Assembly: GCF_900100875.1 (NCBI RefSeq)
Contig: NZ_FNKQ01000001.1
Coordinates: 248,001-312,000, forward strand
Length of the DNA: 64,000 nt
DNA from: Halopelagius longus
Lineage (GTDB): Archaea; Halobacteriota; Halobacteria; Halobacteriales; Haloferacaceae
Reading direction: 5' to 3'
Part shown: piece after piece, positions 1 through 9,019 of the stretch
Position numbering within the stretch: the first letter of the stretch is position 1
Layout of the letters: every line of letters begins with the position of its first letter
Position numbers and translations under genes: made by a program
The notes under the pieces: generated by a model
What the model saw: only the letters and a program-made list of their open reading frames with translations
What the model was told of the DNA's origin: nothing
Database searches by the model: none

Positions 1-870
1 TGGTCGCTCTGCGACAACACGAACCCCAACCCCGAGTTACAGGAGCCGATTCTCGGCGACGCGACCGCCGGAATCTACGGCTACACGCACGCCTTCGGCG
101 GGTACGCCGGGTCGCACGCGGAGTACGTCCGGGTGCCCCACGCCGAGGAGAACTGCTTCCACGTCCCCGACGAACTGAGCGACGAGCAGGCGCTTTTTGC
201 CTCCGACGCGTGGCCGACGGGCTACATGGGCGCGGACTTCTGCGACATCGAACCCGGCGACATCGTCGCCGTCTGGGGGTGCGGCGGCGTCGGCCTGATG
301 GCCCAACACAGCGCCCGACTGATGGGCGCGGAGCGAGTCATCGGCATCGACCGCTTCCCCGAACGACTGCGGACGGCGCGGAAAGAGGCGGGCTCGGAGA
401 CCATCGACTACACGGCGGTAGACAGCGTCGTCGAGACGCTACACGAGATGACCGGCGGGCGCGGCCCGGACGCCTGCATCGACGCGGTGGGGATGGAGGC
501 CCACGGCACCGGCGTCGCCCACGCCTACGACCGCGCGAAGCAGCAGTTGAAACTCCACACCGACCGCGGCGACGCCCTCAGGCAGGCCATCCGCGCCTGT
601 CGGAAGGGCGGCACCCTCTCGATTCTCGGCGTCTACGGCGTGATGGACAAGTTCCCGATGGGCGTCGTGATGAACAAGGGCCTCACCGTCCGCACCGCAC
701 AACAGCACGGTCAGCGGTACGTCCCCGAACTCCTCGAACACGTCGAGGAGGGGGAGATGGACCCGTCGTATCTGGCGACCCACGAGTTCTCCTTGGAGGA
801 CTCCCCGCGGGGCTACGAGATGTTCAAGGAGAAGGAAGACGGCTGTATCAGACCGGTGTTCACGCCCTGA
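1..870 (+). CDS. Zinc-dependent alcohol dehydrogenase, 5' truncated
   Basis: C-terminal 289 residues of a medium-chain dehydrogenase; the frame is open to the window edge, so the start lies upstream. The catalytic-domain stretch GGYAGSHAEYVRVP is followed by a Rossmann NAD(P) site (WGCGGVGLMA) and a long loop before RACRKGGTLSILGVYG. That long loop is typical of the formaldehyde-dehydrogenase-like branch. The protein would oxidise an alcohol or aldehyde adduct in the cytoplasm with NAD(P). The catalytic zinc ligands near the N terminus are outside the window, so the substrate class cannot be refined. It converges on the next gene with a 39-nt gap. Confidence 0.85.
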   Translation, partial: WSLCDNTNPNPELQEPILGDATAGIYGYTHAFGGYAGSHAEYVRVPHAEENCFHVPDELSDEQALFASDAWPTGYMGADFCDIEPGDIVAVWGCGGVGLMAQHSARLMGAERVIGIDRFPERLRTARKEAGSETIDYTAVDSVVETLHEMTGGRGPDACIDAVGMEAHGTGVAHAYDRAKQQLKLHTDRGDALRQAIRACRKGGTLSILGVYGVMDKFPMGVVMNKGLTVRTAQQHGQRYVPELLEHVEEGEMDPSYLATHEFSLEDSPRGYEMFKEKEDGCIRPVFTP

Positions 871-909
871 GGCTAGGCTCCGCGGCGGCGAGGACTCGCG
901 TCGCTCCGA

Positions 910-1254
910 CTACTCGCCGAGGCGCTCGGGTTCCTCGATGCTGTCGAGTATCTCGGCGGTGCACTCCAGCACCTTCTCCGGGTCGGCGTTGGCCGCCTCG
1001 GCGACCTGCTGGACGTGGACCGCAAGCGGCGAGAAGAGGTCGTACACCTTCTGGTTGAGTTGGTCGTCGTTGCTGTCGGCGTGGGCGTGGATGTAGTCCG
1101 TCCCGTTGCCGTACTGCATCGCCACGAAGAACGACTGTGGCTGTTCGACGTCGTCGTTCAGGAGGGCGGTCGCGTCACGAAGCGCCTGCCGGAGTTCTTT
1201 CGGGGAGTCACCCGGTTGGGGTCCGTTCGAGGGCTGGTCGGAGGTCCGTTGCAT
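910..1254 (-). CDS. Conserved-looking haloarchaeal protein, unknown function
   Basis: A 114-residue acidic soluble protein with no family I recognise. The N terminus is polar (Pro/Ser/Gln); the rest looks helical with a central [21 protein letters not shown] stretch and a Glu-rich end. I chose the ATG at 1254 rather than the upstream alternative because a TTATTA element (1285-1290, minus strand) sits about 33 nt upstream, which fits a leaderless or very short leader transcript. It is convergent with the alcohol dehydrogenase and divergent from the EngB GTPase. No catalytic motif is visible. Confidence 0.7.
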   Translation of the reverse strand: MQRTSDQPSNGPQPGDSPKELRQALRDATALLNDDVEQPQSFFVAMQYGNGTDYIHAHADSNDDQLNQKVYDLFSPLAVHVQQVAEAANADPEKVLECTAEILDSIEEPERLGE

Positions 1255-1433
1255 GGTACTCTGTCTCAGCCTACACAGCAACCGTAATAAGATTGTTGCT
1301 TAAAAAAGACTGTTCGAAGATAGAGACGTTATCGGGAGACGCCCGGTCGGCGGTCTCCGGACACGGGTCGAAGAGCGCGTTCGAGGAGGTCGTCAACGTC
1401 AGCATTAACCGCCGCGGCGGCGTCCGTCCACAC

Positions 1434-2054
1434 ATGTTCGAAGACCGCCCGGACCGGCAGGAGGTCGTCCTCGTCGGGCGTTCAAACGTCGGGAAGTCGA
1501 CGCTGATGCGCGAGTTGACGGGACACTCGAAGTTCACGACGGGGAAGAAACCCGGCGTGACGCGGAAGCCAAACCACTTCGATTGGGCCCCGGAGAGTTT
1601 CATGTTCACCGACCTGCCGGGGTTCGGGTTCATGTCCGGCGTCGAGGAGGACCGCCGCGAACAGATTATGACCGACATCGTGCGGTACATCGAGGCGAAC
1701 GCCGACGACATCCTCGCGGGCGTCCTCGTCGTGGACGGAAAGAGCGTCGTCGACATCATCGACCGCCACTCCGGCCCCGACGAGATACCGCACGACGTGG
1801 AGATGTTTCACTTCCTGCGCGAACTCGAAATCCCCGTCGTCGTCGCCGTCAACAAGATGGACAAGGTGGACGACGAGGACGAACGCCTCGACGAACTCTG
1901 CGACCGACTCGGCCTGATGCCGCCCTGGAAGCAGTGGCAGGACACCATCGCGCCGATAACCGCCAAGCGCGGGAACATCGAACCGTTGCTCTCCGCCCTC
2001 CAGAACCACTTCCACGAGCAGAAACGCGACGACCTGCTGAAGTTCGTCAGCTGA
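1434..2054 (+). CDS. engB: EngB-family GTP-binding protein
   Basis: A 206-residue TRAFAC GTPase. G1 is GRSNVGKS (residues 15-22), G2 lies around the TRKP segment, G3 is DLPGFG and G4 is NKMD. Bacterial EngB/YihA acts in large-subunit ribosome assembly; the archaeal relatives are assumed to do similar work. I set the start at the ATG of [15 protein letters not shown], which places the P-loop at the position usual for the family. The frame stays open upstream to 1137, but that extension is Arg-rich and low in information. Monocistronic. Confidence 0.88.
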   Translation: MFEDRPDRQEVVLVGRSNVGKSTLMRELTGHSKFTTGKKPGVTRKPNHFDWAPESFMFTDLPGFGFMSGVEEDRREQIMTDIVRYIEANADDILAGVLVVDGKSVVDIIDRHSGPDEIPHDVEMFHFLRELEIPVVVAVNKMDKVDDEDERLDELCDRLGLMPPWKQWQDTIAPITAKRGNIEPLLSALQNHFHEQKRDDLLKFVS

Positions 2055-2415
2055 ATCGAGCGCCGAGCGTTCCGCTCCGAGGCGGAGAGACGAACGCGGC
2101 GGAACTCACGCTGCGTCTGTAGACGGTGGCTCGGGAGAAGTCCTCGTCACAAGGGGCTCGGAGGGGGTAACTGTCTTCACTGCCACCGAGTCGGGGTTGG
2201 GACCGGAGCGACAAGAATCCACCTTTTCTCCGCTCCCTATCGCGAAAATGCATATGTAATATTGCAATTGCTGAAACCAACTTACTAACGTTGAGGGTGG
2301 GACCAATTAAGGAATATCGTCTTGGTATATTCGTTCAGTTATGCGTTCTATTCGCACACTATGGCAACTGTAACTACTTACGCTCGGTTTCGTGTTTCGG
2401 GTACTTTCCCCCACG
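2055..2415. other. Spacer with AT-rich block, no gene seen
   Basis: About 360 bases between the GTPase and the formyltransferase. The second half (about 2230-2390) is clearly AT-rich against the surroundings and holds several TATA-like stretches (around 2247, 2308 and 2325). Short frames exist on both strands but none has acidic haloarchaeal composition or a recognisable motif. The block most likely carries the promoter for the downstream gene. Confidence 0.5.
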
Positions 2416-3282
2416 ATGGCTCCGAACTCCGACAGTACGCTCCGCGTGGCCGTCCTCTGCGACGAGTGCGTACCCCGCTGGGAGAAACGGGCGCTCGAGC
2501 GGATGGTCTCGGAGACGGACGCCGAAATCACGCACGTCGTGTTCCGCGACCCCGAGGACCGGGAGGACGGCGTCCGAGCGTTCGTGCGGGACGCGGCGCG
2601 CCAGATACGCAACTACCCGCTGTGGTCGATGGTCGGCGCGGTGCGGATGGCGACGGAGACGCCCGAGTACGAGCGTCCGACGCCGGTCACCGACGTCGAG
2701 GGCGTGCCGGACGCGGAGTGGGTGTACTGCACGCCGCAACCCGCCGACGGACTCGGGACGGTCCTCCCGGAGTTCGTCGTCGACGGCGTCGCCTCCGAGG
2801 TGGACGTCGCCGTCCGCCTGACCGGGTTCGGCATCCTGATGGGGGAAATCCTGCACGCACCGACCCACGGCGTGTTGAGTTACCACGTCGGCGACATCCG
2901 CGAGTACCGCGGAGTGATGGGGGCGGGATTCTGGGAGTTCTTCGACGGCCGAGGCGAGATGGGCGTGACGGTGCAACAGCTCACCGAGACGCTCGACGGG
3001 GGGCGAATCGTCGCCCTCGAACGCGTCGACATCTCGGAGTTGCACACGTGGCAGGCGGTGAAAGCGCGCGCGTTCTGCGTCGCCGAACGGATGCTCGCGA
3101 CGGCCGTCGAGAACCTCTCGGACCCCGCGTTCACCCCCGCCGAACCGGACCGACTCGGGGAACTTCGCTACCCTCCGAAGGGCGCGGCGGTGCTCAGATA
3201 CCTCCTGAAGAACACGTCCGGGCGACTCCGAACGGGGTCCGACCCCCGGTCCGTCGAACGCGACCGTCCGGTACGCGACTAG
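2416..3282 (+). CDS. Formyltransferase-family protein
   Basis: A 288-residue protein with the formyl_trans_N fold: LRVAVLCDECVPRWE at the N terminus, then SYHVGDIREYRGVMGAGFWEF, which matches the HxSxLPxYRG...W region of methionyl-tRNA or glycinamide formyltransferases, followed by GVTVQQLTETLDGGRIV. The family moves a formyl group from 10-formyl-tetrahydrofolate to an amine. Archaea start with unformylated Met, so a tRNA role is unlikely; a sugar-amine or other small acceptor is more plausible, but the gene alone does not say which. An alternative GTG at 2392 adds eight residues. Codon use and composition match the neighbours. Confidence 0.75.
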   Translation: MAPNSDSTLRVAVLCDECVPRWEKRALERMVSETDAEITHVVFRDPEDREDGVRAFVRDAARQIRNYPLWSMVGAVRMATETPEYERPTPVTDVEGVPDAEWVYCTPQPADGLGTVLPEFVVDGVASEVDVAVRLTGFGILMGEILHAPTHGVLSYHVGDIREYRGVMGAGFWEFFDGRGEMGVTVQQLTETLDGGRIVALERVDISELHTWQAVKARAFCVAERMLATAVENLSDPAFTPAEPDRLGELRYPPKGAAVLRYLLKNTSGRLRTGSDPRSVERDRPVRD

Positions 3283-3326
3283 CCGCGACGGACTCACGCG
3301 TCGGCGTCGACGAGTTCCGCGTTCGT

Positions 3327-3986
3327 CTACCCGAACGCGGGAGTGTCGGCCGCCCACTGCACGCCGTTCTGAAGGAGCGCCTGCGTCCCGTCGGTGGCGA
3401 TGGCCGGATAATCGTGCCCGAGCGAGCAGTAAAACACGCGCCCGTCGCCGTACTCCTTCACCCACGAGACCGGCGTGTCCCCGTTCTCGGGGTGGTCCAT
3501 CCGGGCGAGCACCGTCACCTCGTCGTCGTACTCGACGACGTACGGTTCGTCCCAGACGCGGAAGTCGTCGAGGTCGGCCGAGACGGGGTGGTGGCTGTAG
3601 ACGACGTTCACGTCGAACGCCCCCTGTGAGGGGTGCGTGACGAAGTGTCCGCCGAGCATCTCCCGGAGTTCGGGCACCGGTTCGTCCCTGTTCTCCCCGT
3701 CGACGGTCGTCAGGTCCGACGCGCAGTGGACGCCCGCGTAGCCGTTCCCCGACTCCACGAACGAGAGGATGCAGTCGAGTTGTTCGTCGGTGAACGTGCT
3801 GTCGGTCGTGTAATCGACGAGTACGTCGTAGCCGTCGAGGTCGGTCACCGACTCCCGGTCGGTCGTCAGGTCGGCCTCGACGCCGACCGGCGCGAGCGTC
3901 TCTTCGAGTACCGGTCCCATCCGCTCGAACCGGTGGAACGGGAACCTGTTACCGCCGAGGAGCAGGGCCTGTATCTCGGTTGCCAT
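3327..3986 (-). CDS. ThuA domain-containing protein
   Basis: A 219-residue ThuA-like protein with a class-I glutamine-amidotransferase-like fold. Visible blocks are ALLLGGNRFPFHRF, GYDVLVDYTTDSTFTDEQ, VESGNGYAGVHCASD, MLGGHFVTHPSQGAFDV and the end block GRVFYCSLGHDY. ThuA proteins occur in sugar utilisation; no reaction is firmly assigned. It is divergent from a Gfo/Idh/MocA oxidoreductase with 118 nt between start codons. ThuA and such oxidoreductases often sit together, which suggests a shared sugar-derivative pathway. Confidence 0.85.
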   Translation of the reverse strand: MATEIQALLLGGNRFPFHRFERMGPVLEETLAPVGVEADLTTDRESVTDLDGYDVLVDYTTDSTFTDEQLDCILSFVESGNGYAGVHCASDLTTVDGENRDEPVPELREMLGGHFVTHPSQGAFDVNVVYSHHPVSADLDDFRVWDEPYVVEYDDEVTVLARMDHPENGDTPVSWVKEYGDGRVFYCSLGHDYPAIATDGTQALLQNGVQWAADTPAFG

Positions 3987-4104
3987 GTTCGAGACTCCCG
4001 CCGAGAGTACTTTTTTCTACGCTATTCGCCGCCCGTCCGCCGGTCGATACCGTGTCACCCCGCTTCGACCCAGCCTTTTTCCCCCTGTTGGTCGGGAGAG
4101 ACGT

Positions 4105-5205
4105 ATGGGTCCAGTTCAGACGGGCGTTCTCGGCTGCGGAACGATCAGTGAGGCGTACCTCGGCGCGGACGACCGCTTCGACGTGTACGACATCGTCGCC
4201 TGCGCCGACATCGACGCCGAGCGTGCGCGGGAGACTGCCGAGGAGTACGACTTGCGGGCGTACGCCCCCGACGAGATGCTCGCTGACGACGACATCGAGT
4301 TGGTCGTCAACCTGACGCCGCCGTCGGTCCACACCGAGACGTGTCACGACATCCTGACGGCCGGCAAGCACGTCTACGTCGAGAAACCCCTCGCCGCTAG
4401 CTTCGAGGACGCCGCCGCGATTCTCGACGCTGCGGAGGCCGAGGGATTGTCGGTCGGGTCGGCCCCCGACACCTTCTTGGGCGCGGGTCTGCAGACCGTT
4501 CGGTCGGTCGTCGACGACGGGCGAATCGGCGACCCGGTGGGTGCGACGGCCGTCTGGACGTCGGGCGGACACGAGAGTTGGCACCCGTCGCCCGACCTCT
4601 ACTACCGGCGCGGCGGCGGTCCGCTCTTCGACATGGGACCGTACTACGTGACCGCACTCGTCTCCGTGCTCGGCCCCGCCAAGCGGGTCACCGGTTCGAC
4701 CACCCGCACCTCCGACCAGCGCACCATCACGAGCGACCCCCGCCGCGGGGAGACCATCGACGTGGAAGTCCCCACGCACGAGTCGGGAATCGTCGACTTC
4801 GCCGACGGAGCGACCGCGAGCGTCCTCACGAGTTTCGACGCGCCCGGTCGCTCGACGTTCGGGTCCCCCGCGTTCGAGATTTACGGCACCGACGGGACGC
4901 TCCGACTCCCGGACCCGAACCACTTCGAGGGCCCCGTTCACGTCCATTCGGCGGACGGCACGGCGGAGGAAGTCGAGTTGACCCACGAGTACACCGCAGG
5001 GCGGGGAGCCGGCGTCGCGGACTTGGCGGCGGCGATTCGCGGCGACTGGCGACACCGGACGAGCGGTGCCCTCGCGAATCACGTGCTCGAAATCCTCGAC
5101 GGGATACGCGACGCGTCGGCGGAGGGGACTCACGTCACCATCGAGACGAGCGTCGAGCGTCCAGAACCGCTGCCGCCGACCTTCCCGGACACGCTCGCGG
5201 ACTGA
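4105..5205 (+). CDS. Gfo/Idh/MocA family oxidoreductase
   Basis: A 366-residue NAD(P)-dependent oxidoreductase. The N-terminal Rossmann domain starts GVLGCGTISEAYL, followed by VVNLTPPSVHTE and the family hallmark HVYVEKPLA (EKP lysine-proline motif); the C-terminal half is the alpha/beta substrate domain with GGGPLFDMGPYYVTAL. Members oxidise or reduce sugars and inositols. I chose the ATG at 4105 because it starts directly before the Rossmann strand and has a T-rich element about 27 nt upstream (4074-4080); the longer frame to 3985 runs into the divergent thuA promoter. Confidence 0.88.
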   Translation: MGPVQTGVLGCGTISEAYLGADDRFDVYDIVACADIDAERARETAEEYDLRAYAPDEMLADDDIELVVNLTPPSVHTETCHDILTAGKHVYVEKPLAASFEDAAAILDAAEAEGLSVGSAPDTFLGAGLQTVRSVVDDGRIGDPVGATAVWTSGGHESWHPSPDLYYRRGGGPLFDMGPYYVTALVSVLGPAKRVTGSTTRTSDQRTITSDPRRGETIDVEVPTHESGIVDFADGATASVLTSFDAPGRSTFGSPAFEIYGTDGTLRLPDPNHFEGPVHVHSADGTAEEVELTHEYTAGRGAGVADLAAAIRGDWRHRTSGALANHVLEILDGIRDASAEGTHVTIETSVERPEPLPPTFPDTLAD

Positions 5206-5281
5206 CCGCGGAGAGACGCGTTCGACGCCGACTAAGACTCCGAGCCGACTCCGAGCCGACCCCGACTCCGCGACGCGGCCG

Positions 5282-6541
5282 CTACGGCCCCGACTCGTCC
5301 CACGCGGCGTTCTCGGCGTGTTCCTCGGCGATTCGGCGCACGTCCTCGGCGTCTTCGAGTCCCGCCTCGGTCACGACGGCGTCCACGAGTCCTGCGGGCG
5401 TCGCCTCGAACGTCGGCGCGAACACCGACACCGCCTCCTCGCCGTCGTACACGGCGTCCGTCCGCGTCGTCTCCTCCGCCTCCCACGAGTCGCCCGCCGG
5501 GCGCACCTTGTCCCGGGCGGCGACGGCGTAGATGGGGATGTCAGCCTCGCGCGCGGCGAGTGCCAGCGCCGTCGTTCCGGTCTTGTTGACGACGCGCCCG
5601 TCCGAGAGGACGGCGTCCGCGCCGACGACGGCGGCGTCCGCGTCGAACTCCGAGAGCGCGGCCGGAATCGCCGCCTCCGTCGTCAGCGCGGCGTCCGCGT
5701 CCGTCTCCGCCGCGACCCACTCCGCGACGCCGACGCCCTCGCAGTCCGGGCGCGATTCGGCGACGACGACTGCCTCGGGGTCCGACTCGACGACGGTCGC
5801 CCGGACGGTTCCGGACCGAGAGAGGGTCGCGAGCGTCGTCGCCTCGCGCGCGGCGAGTCGTTCCGCGGCCGTCTCGGCGGCGGCGTCGGTGGCGTCGAGC
5901 GACTCCCGGAGGAGGGCGATGCACCGCTCTCGGACGGAGTCGGGCGTCCGGTCGGCCGTCGCCATCGCGCGGTTCACCCGATTCGAGACGGCGGCCATGT
6001 TCGGCCGGGCGTCGCGGAGTTTCCGGGCCGTCCGGGCGACGGACTCCCAGTCGTCGCTCTCGGCGGCGTCGTCCCGGAGCGTTTCGAGTGCGCGTGCGGC
6101 GATCCACGCCGACCCGTGGGTCCGGTCCTCGCGGACGGTCGGGAGGGAGGGCGCGACGCGCCGCCACGTCTCCCACAACTCGGGCACCGTCTCCCGTTCG
6201 AAAATCGCCGTCGGGTCGGTCCACTCCGCCTCGGAAATCTCCTCGTTCGTCACCGTCTCCCTCGTCTCCGCCTCGAACAGGAACGGGTGGACGGTGAACT
6301 CGCCGTCCGCGCCGGTGACGTCGAGGGGCGCGCCGACGCGGACGAGTTCGACGTCTCCGTCTCCGAGTCGGACCTCCTCGCGGAGTTCTCGCCGCGCGTC
6401 GTCCTCGGCGGCGGCCGGGTCGCCCTCGACGTACCCCGAGACGCCCGCCCACCGACCGGGAAACGTTCCGACGCTGTCGCTTCGGCGGACGAGGAGCACC
6501 CGGCCGCGGTTCCGAACGAAGCAGGTCACGACGTGGGTCAT
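5282..6541 (-). CDS. Nudix domain fused to eIF2B alpha/beta/delta-like domain
   Basis: A 419-residue two-domain protein. Residues 1-140 are a Nudix hydrolase domain; the RELREE core is present, but the loop before it is two residues longer than the canonical box. From about residue 150 comes a full IF-2B domain ending in VVGADAVLSDGRVVNKTGT and a Lys-Val-Arg-Pro tail. That fold includes eIF2B regulators, methylthioribose-1-P isomerase and archaeal ribose-1,5-bisphosphate isomerase. The GAD aspartate is kept, but the cysteine expected in the THCNS loop reads TLSRS (near residue 241), so the isomerase reaction is doubtful. Start ATG at 6541 precedes the first Nudix strand. Divergent from cofE. 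Confidence 0.82.
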   Translation of the reverse strand: MTHVVTCFVRNRGRVLLVRRSDSVGTFPGRWAGVSGYVEGDPAAAEDDARRELREEVRLGDGDVELVRVGAPLDVTGADGEFTVHPFLFEAETRETVTNEEISEAEWTDPTAIFERETVPELWETWRRVAPSLPTVREDRTHGSAWIAARALETLRDDAAESDDWESVARTARKLRDARPNMAAVSNRVNRAMATADRTPDSVRERCIALLRESLDATDAAAETAAERLAAREATTLATLSRSGTVRATVVESDPEAVVVAESRPDCEGVGVAEWVAAETDADAALTTEAAIPAALSEFDADAAVVGADAVLSDGRVVNKTGTTALALAAREADIPIYAVAARDKVRPAGDSWEAEETTRTDAVYDGEEAVSVFAPTFEATPAGLVDAVVTEAGLEDAEDVRRIAEEHAENAAWDESGP

Positions 6542-6616
6542 ACCTGCGATTTCGGCCTCCGGGGTGACGGGTCTTGCGCCTCCGAAAACCGGCCGCATTC
6601 TCCAACATCTCCTCGC

Positions 6617-6624
6617 TTTTTATC
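6617..6624 (+). promoter_or_regulatory. TATA-type promoter of cofE
   Basis: The octamer TTTTTATC is centred about 26 nt before the cofE ATG at 6646. This is the position of an archaeal TATA box in a leaderless transcript and supports that start over the longer frame beginning at 6574. Confidence 0.6.
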
Positions 6625-6645
6625 GGCGCGTCCCCCACCTCCGGT

Positions 6646-7401
6646 ATGGAACTATTCGCCGTCCCCGACGTGCCGGAAGTCGGACCGGGGGACGACGTGG
6701 CGGCCATCGTCCGGGAGCGTGCGGACCTCCGCGAGGACGACATCGTCTGCGTCGCCTCCACCGTCGTCTCGAAGGCCGAAGGCCGGCAGGCCGACCTCTC
6801 TGCGTTTCCGGCGGGGCCGCGGGCGAGAGAGATTGCCGCGACCCTCGAAGCGGCGACCGGCGAGGAGAAAGACCCCCGGTTCGCCCAGGCGGTCCTCGAA
6901 GAGAGCGTCGAACTGCTGACCGAATCCCCGTTTCTCCTGACGGAGACGCGGTTCGGACACGTCGGCGTCAACGCCGGCATCGACCGCTCGAACGTCCCCG
7001 GACACGACCTACTCCTGCTTCCGAAACGCCCCTCCGAGAGCGCCGAGCGAATCCGAGACGGCGTCGCGGCCGACCGCGTCGTCGTCACCGACACCTGCGG
7101 GCGGCCGTTCCGCCACGGGCAACGCGGCGTCGCCATCGGGTGGGCCGGAATGTGCGCGTCCAGAGACTGGCGCGGCGAGGCCGACCGCGAGGGTCGAGAA
7201 CTCGGCGTCACCGTCGAGAACGTCGTGGACGAACTCGCGGCGGCGGCGAACCTCCTCGCGGGCGAGGGGGCGGGCGGTACGCCCGTCGTCGTCGTCCGCG
7301 ACTTCGAGTGGGGCGACCACGGCGGCAGCGACGAACACTTCCGCGACGCGGAGACGGACTTCGTCCGGCAGGCCCTCCGGGGGTGGGAGTATGACGGATG
7401 A
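6646..7401 (+). CDS. cofE: Coenzyme F420-0:L-glutamate ligase
   Basis: A 251-residue CofE protein. It adds the gamma-linked glutamates to F420-0 using GTP and Mn/Mg in the cytoplasm. Family blocks seen are VCVASTVVSKAEGR, LLTETRFGHVGVNAGIDRSNVP and DTCGRPFRHGQRGVAIGWAGM. The length fits archaeal CofE. Its stop overlaps the start of the Mer-like gene by 11 nt, so cofactor maturation and a probable F420 user are translationally linked. Confidence 0.93.
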   Translation: MELFAVPDVPEVGPGDDVAAIVRERADLREDDIVCVASTVVSKAEGRQADLSAFPAGPRAREIAATLEAATGEEKDPRFAQAVLEESVELLTESPFLLTETRFGHVGVNAGIDRSNVPGHDLLLLPKRPSESAERIRDGVAADRVVVTDTCGRPFRHGQRGVAIGWAGMCASRDWRGEADREGRELGVTVENVVDELAAAANLLAGEGAGGTPVVVVRDFEWGDHGGSDEHFRDAETDFVRQALRGWEYDG

Positions 7402-8383
7402 GGGACTGCTCGGCGTCGAACTGACGCCCGAACACCCCGTCCCCGAGGTGGTCGAACGCGGCGTCCGCGCGGAGGAAGCGGGCTACGACGCCGCCTTCGT
7501 CTCCTGTCACTACAACAACCGCGACCCCTTCGCCGTCCTCGCGCATCTGGCGGCCGAAACCGAGAACGTCCGACTCGGGCCGGGCGTCGCCAACCCCTAC
7601 GAACTCCACCCGGTGACGCTTGCGGCGAAGACGGCCACCGTCGCGGAACTGTCGGCGGGTCGCGCCGTCTTCGGCATCGGCCCGGGCGACCCCTCGACGC
7701 TTCGGAACTTGGGCCTCGAAGACGAACGCGGTCTGCGCTCCGTCTTGGAGTCGTTCACGGTCGCGCGGAAACTCTGGGCGGGCGAACGCGTCTCCCACGA
7801 GGGGACGTTCGAGGCGACGGACGCCGGACTCAACTTCGAGGTACCCGGCGAGATTCCGGTGTACGTCGGCGGCGAGGGACCGCACATGTGCCGGATGGCC
7901 GGCAAGCACGCCGACGGCTTGCTGTTCAACGGCTCTCACCCGGACGACTTGGCGTGGGCGCGCGAACGCGTCGCGGAGGGCGTCTCCGACCGCCCGGACG
8001 ACCGCGGCGACTTCGAACTGCTCGCGTACGCCAGCGTCAGCGTCTCGGCGGACCGCGAGGCGGCGCGGGAGGCCGCCCGTCCGCCGGTAGCGTTCATCGC
8101 GGCGGGGGCGGCCCCGCCGGTCCTCGAGAGACACGGCATCGACCGCTCTCGGGCGGAGGAAATCGGCGAGAAGATAAGCGCGGGCGCGTTCTCGGAGGCG
8201 TTCGAACTCGTGACGCCCGTGATGGTCGACGCCTTCGCGATGGCCGGCACCGACGAGGAGGTGGCCGACCGCATGGCGGCCGTCTTAGCCCACGCCGACG
8301 GCGTCGTCGTCGGGTCGCCGTTGGGACCGGACCCCGACGAAGCGATTACTCTCGCGGCCGCGGCGTACGACTCGGCGCGCTAG
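7391..8383 (+). CDS. mer: F420-dependent methylenetetrahydromethanopterin-reductase-like protein
   Basis: A 330-residue luciferase-like TIM-barrel oxidoreductase of the Mer type. Motifs are GVELTPEHPVPEVVERG, VRLGPGVANPYELHPV, GRAVFGIGPGD and IPVYVGGEGPHM. In methanogens Mer reduces methylene-H4MPT with F420H2. Halobacteria lack methanogenesis, and their Mer proteins are thought to act in folate-type C1 metabolism. It overlaps cofE by 11 nt. Its last 38 nt overlap, tail to tail, a small membrane gene on the other strand. Confidence 0.88.
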   Translation: MTDEGLLGVELTPEHPVPEVVERGVRAEEAGYDAAFVSCHYNNRDPFAVLAHLAAETENVRLGPGVANPYELHPVTLAAKTATVAELSAGRAVFGIGPGDPSTLRNLGLEDERGLRSVLESFTVARKLWAGERVSHEGTFEATDAGLNFEVPGEIPVYVGGEGPHMCRMAGKHADGLLFNGSHPDDLAWARERVAEGVSDRPDDRGDFELLAYASVSVSADREAAREAARPPVAFIAAGAAPPVLERHGIDRSRAEEIGEKISAGAFSEAFELVTPVMVDAFAMAGTDEEVADRMAAVLAHADGVVVGSPLGPDPDEAITLAAAAYDSAR

Positions 8384-8588
8384 CGCCGAGACCGGTCGCC
8401 CAGTTCACCAACCCGCCGACGGCGAGGTAGCCGAAGAAGGCGACGGAGAACGCTATCAGCACCCCGCCGACGAGGAACGAGATGATGGTTAGCGGGTCGC
8501 CCGTGCCGATGATTCGCTGTCCGCCGGTGACTAACAGTTCGACGGCGCTCCGGAGCAGCATCACGACGAAATCGAGTACCGTGACCAT
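8346..8588 (-). CDS. Small membrane protein, unknown function
   Basis: An 80-residue protein with a hydrophobic N-terminal helix (VLDFVVMLLRSAVELLV), a second long membrane helix (LTIISFLVGGVLIAFSVAFFGYLAVGGLV) and a basic, Pro-rich tail that lies inside the convergent mer-like gene. It is not a family I can name. A coherent two-helix pattern, an ATG start and haloarchaeal codon use make it more than a shadow, although the 38-nt overlap with mer is unusual. Confidence 0.6.
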   Translation of the reverse strand: MVTVLDFVVMLLRSAVELLVTGGQRIIGTGDPLTIISFLVGGVLIAFSVAFFGYLAVGGLVNWATGLGASAPSRTPRPRE

Positions 8589-8695
8589 GCGCGACCGTTC
8601 GGGTTCCCCGTATTTGTGTGTTGATGGACGGCACGCCGTCGCGTCCCGCCCGAGATGTCGCCACGGCTAAGGTGCGAGGCGGATTTCGTCCGACC

Positions 8696-8962
8696 ATGAC
8701 CGAGGACCGTTCGCTGGACGACTTCGTCGGGGGGAGTTCCGACGCGTCGGCGTCGGAGACCGGAGACGACCCCGACGAGGCGTCCGAACCCGGTGAACCG
8801 TCGAACTCCGGCGACGCCGACGCAGACGCGCCCGAACCGGCAGTCGCGACGTACCGCTGGGACCCCGACGGCGTCGAGTGCGCCGCCTGCGGAGAGTCGG
8901 TCGAACGGGTGTGGACGTCGGGCGACGGAACGTTCGTCTGCGGGTCGTGCAAGGAGTGGTAG
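8696..8962 (+). CDS. Small acidic protein with C-terminal zinc ribbon (DUF7573-like)
   Basis: An 88-residue protein: a conserved-looking N terminus MTEDRSLDDFVG, a very acidic disordered middle (Asp/Glu/Ser/Pro) and a compact C-terminal ribbon VECAACGESVERVW...FVCGSCKEW with two CxxC pairs for one Zn. It resembles haloarchaeal DUF7573 proteins, recalled rather than searched. The function is unknown; zinc ribbons of this size usually mediate nucleic-acid or protein contacts. I chose the ATG at 8696 because upstream codons are Arg-rich and outside the family pattern. Confidence 0.75.
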   Translation: MTEDRSLDDFVGGSSDASASETGDDPDEASEPGEPSNSGDADADAPEPAVATYRWDPDGVECAACGESVERVWTSGDGTFVCGSCKEW

Positions 8963-9019
8963 GCGGTCCCAAATTCGGTCATCACCTCTATCACGTTACG
9001 TCGATTACAGTTCGTCCGT

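Noticed and set aside
2047-2306. Short minus-strand frames in the 2.1-2.3 kb spacer
   Set aside because: No start signals, basic low-information products, and they overlap the AT-rich promoter block.
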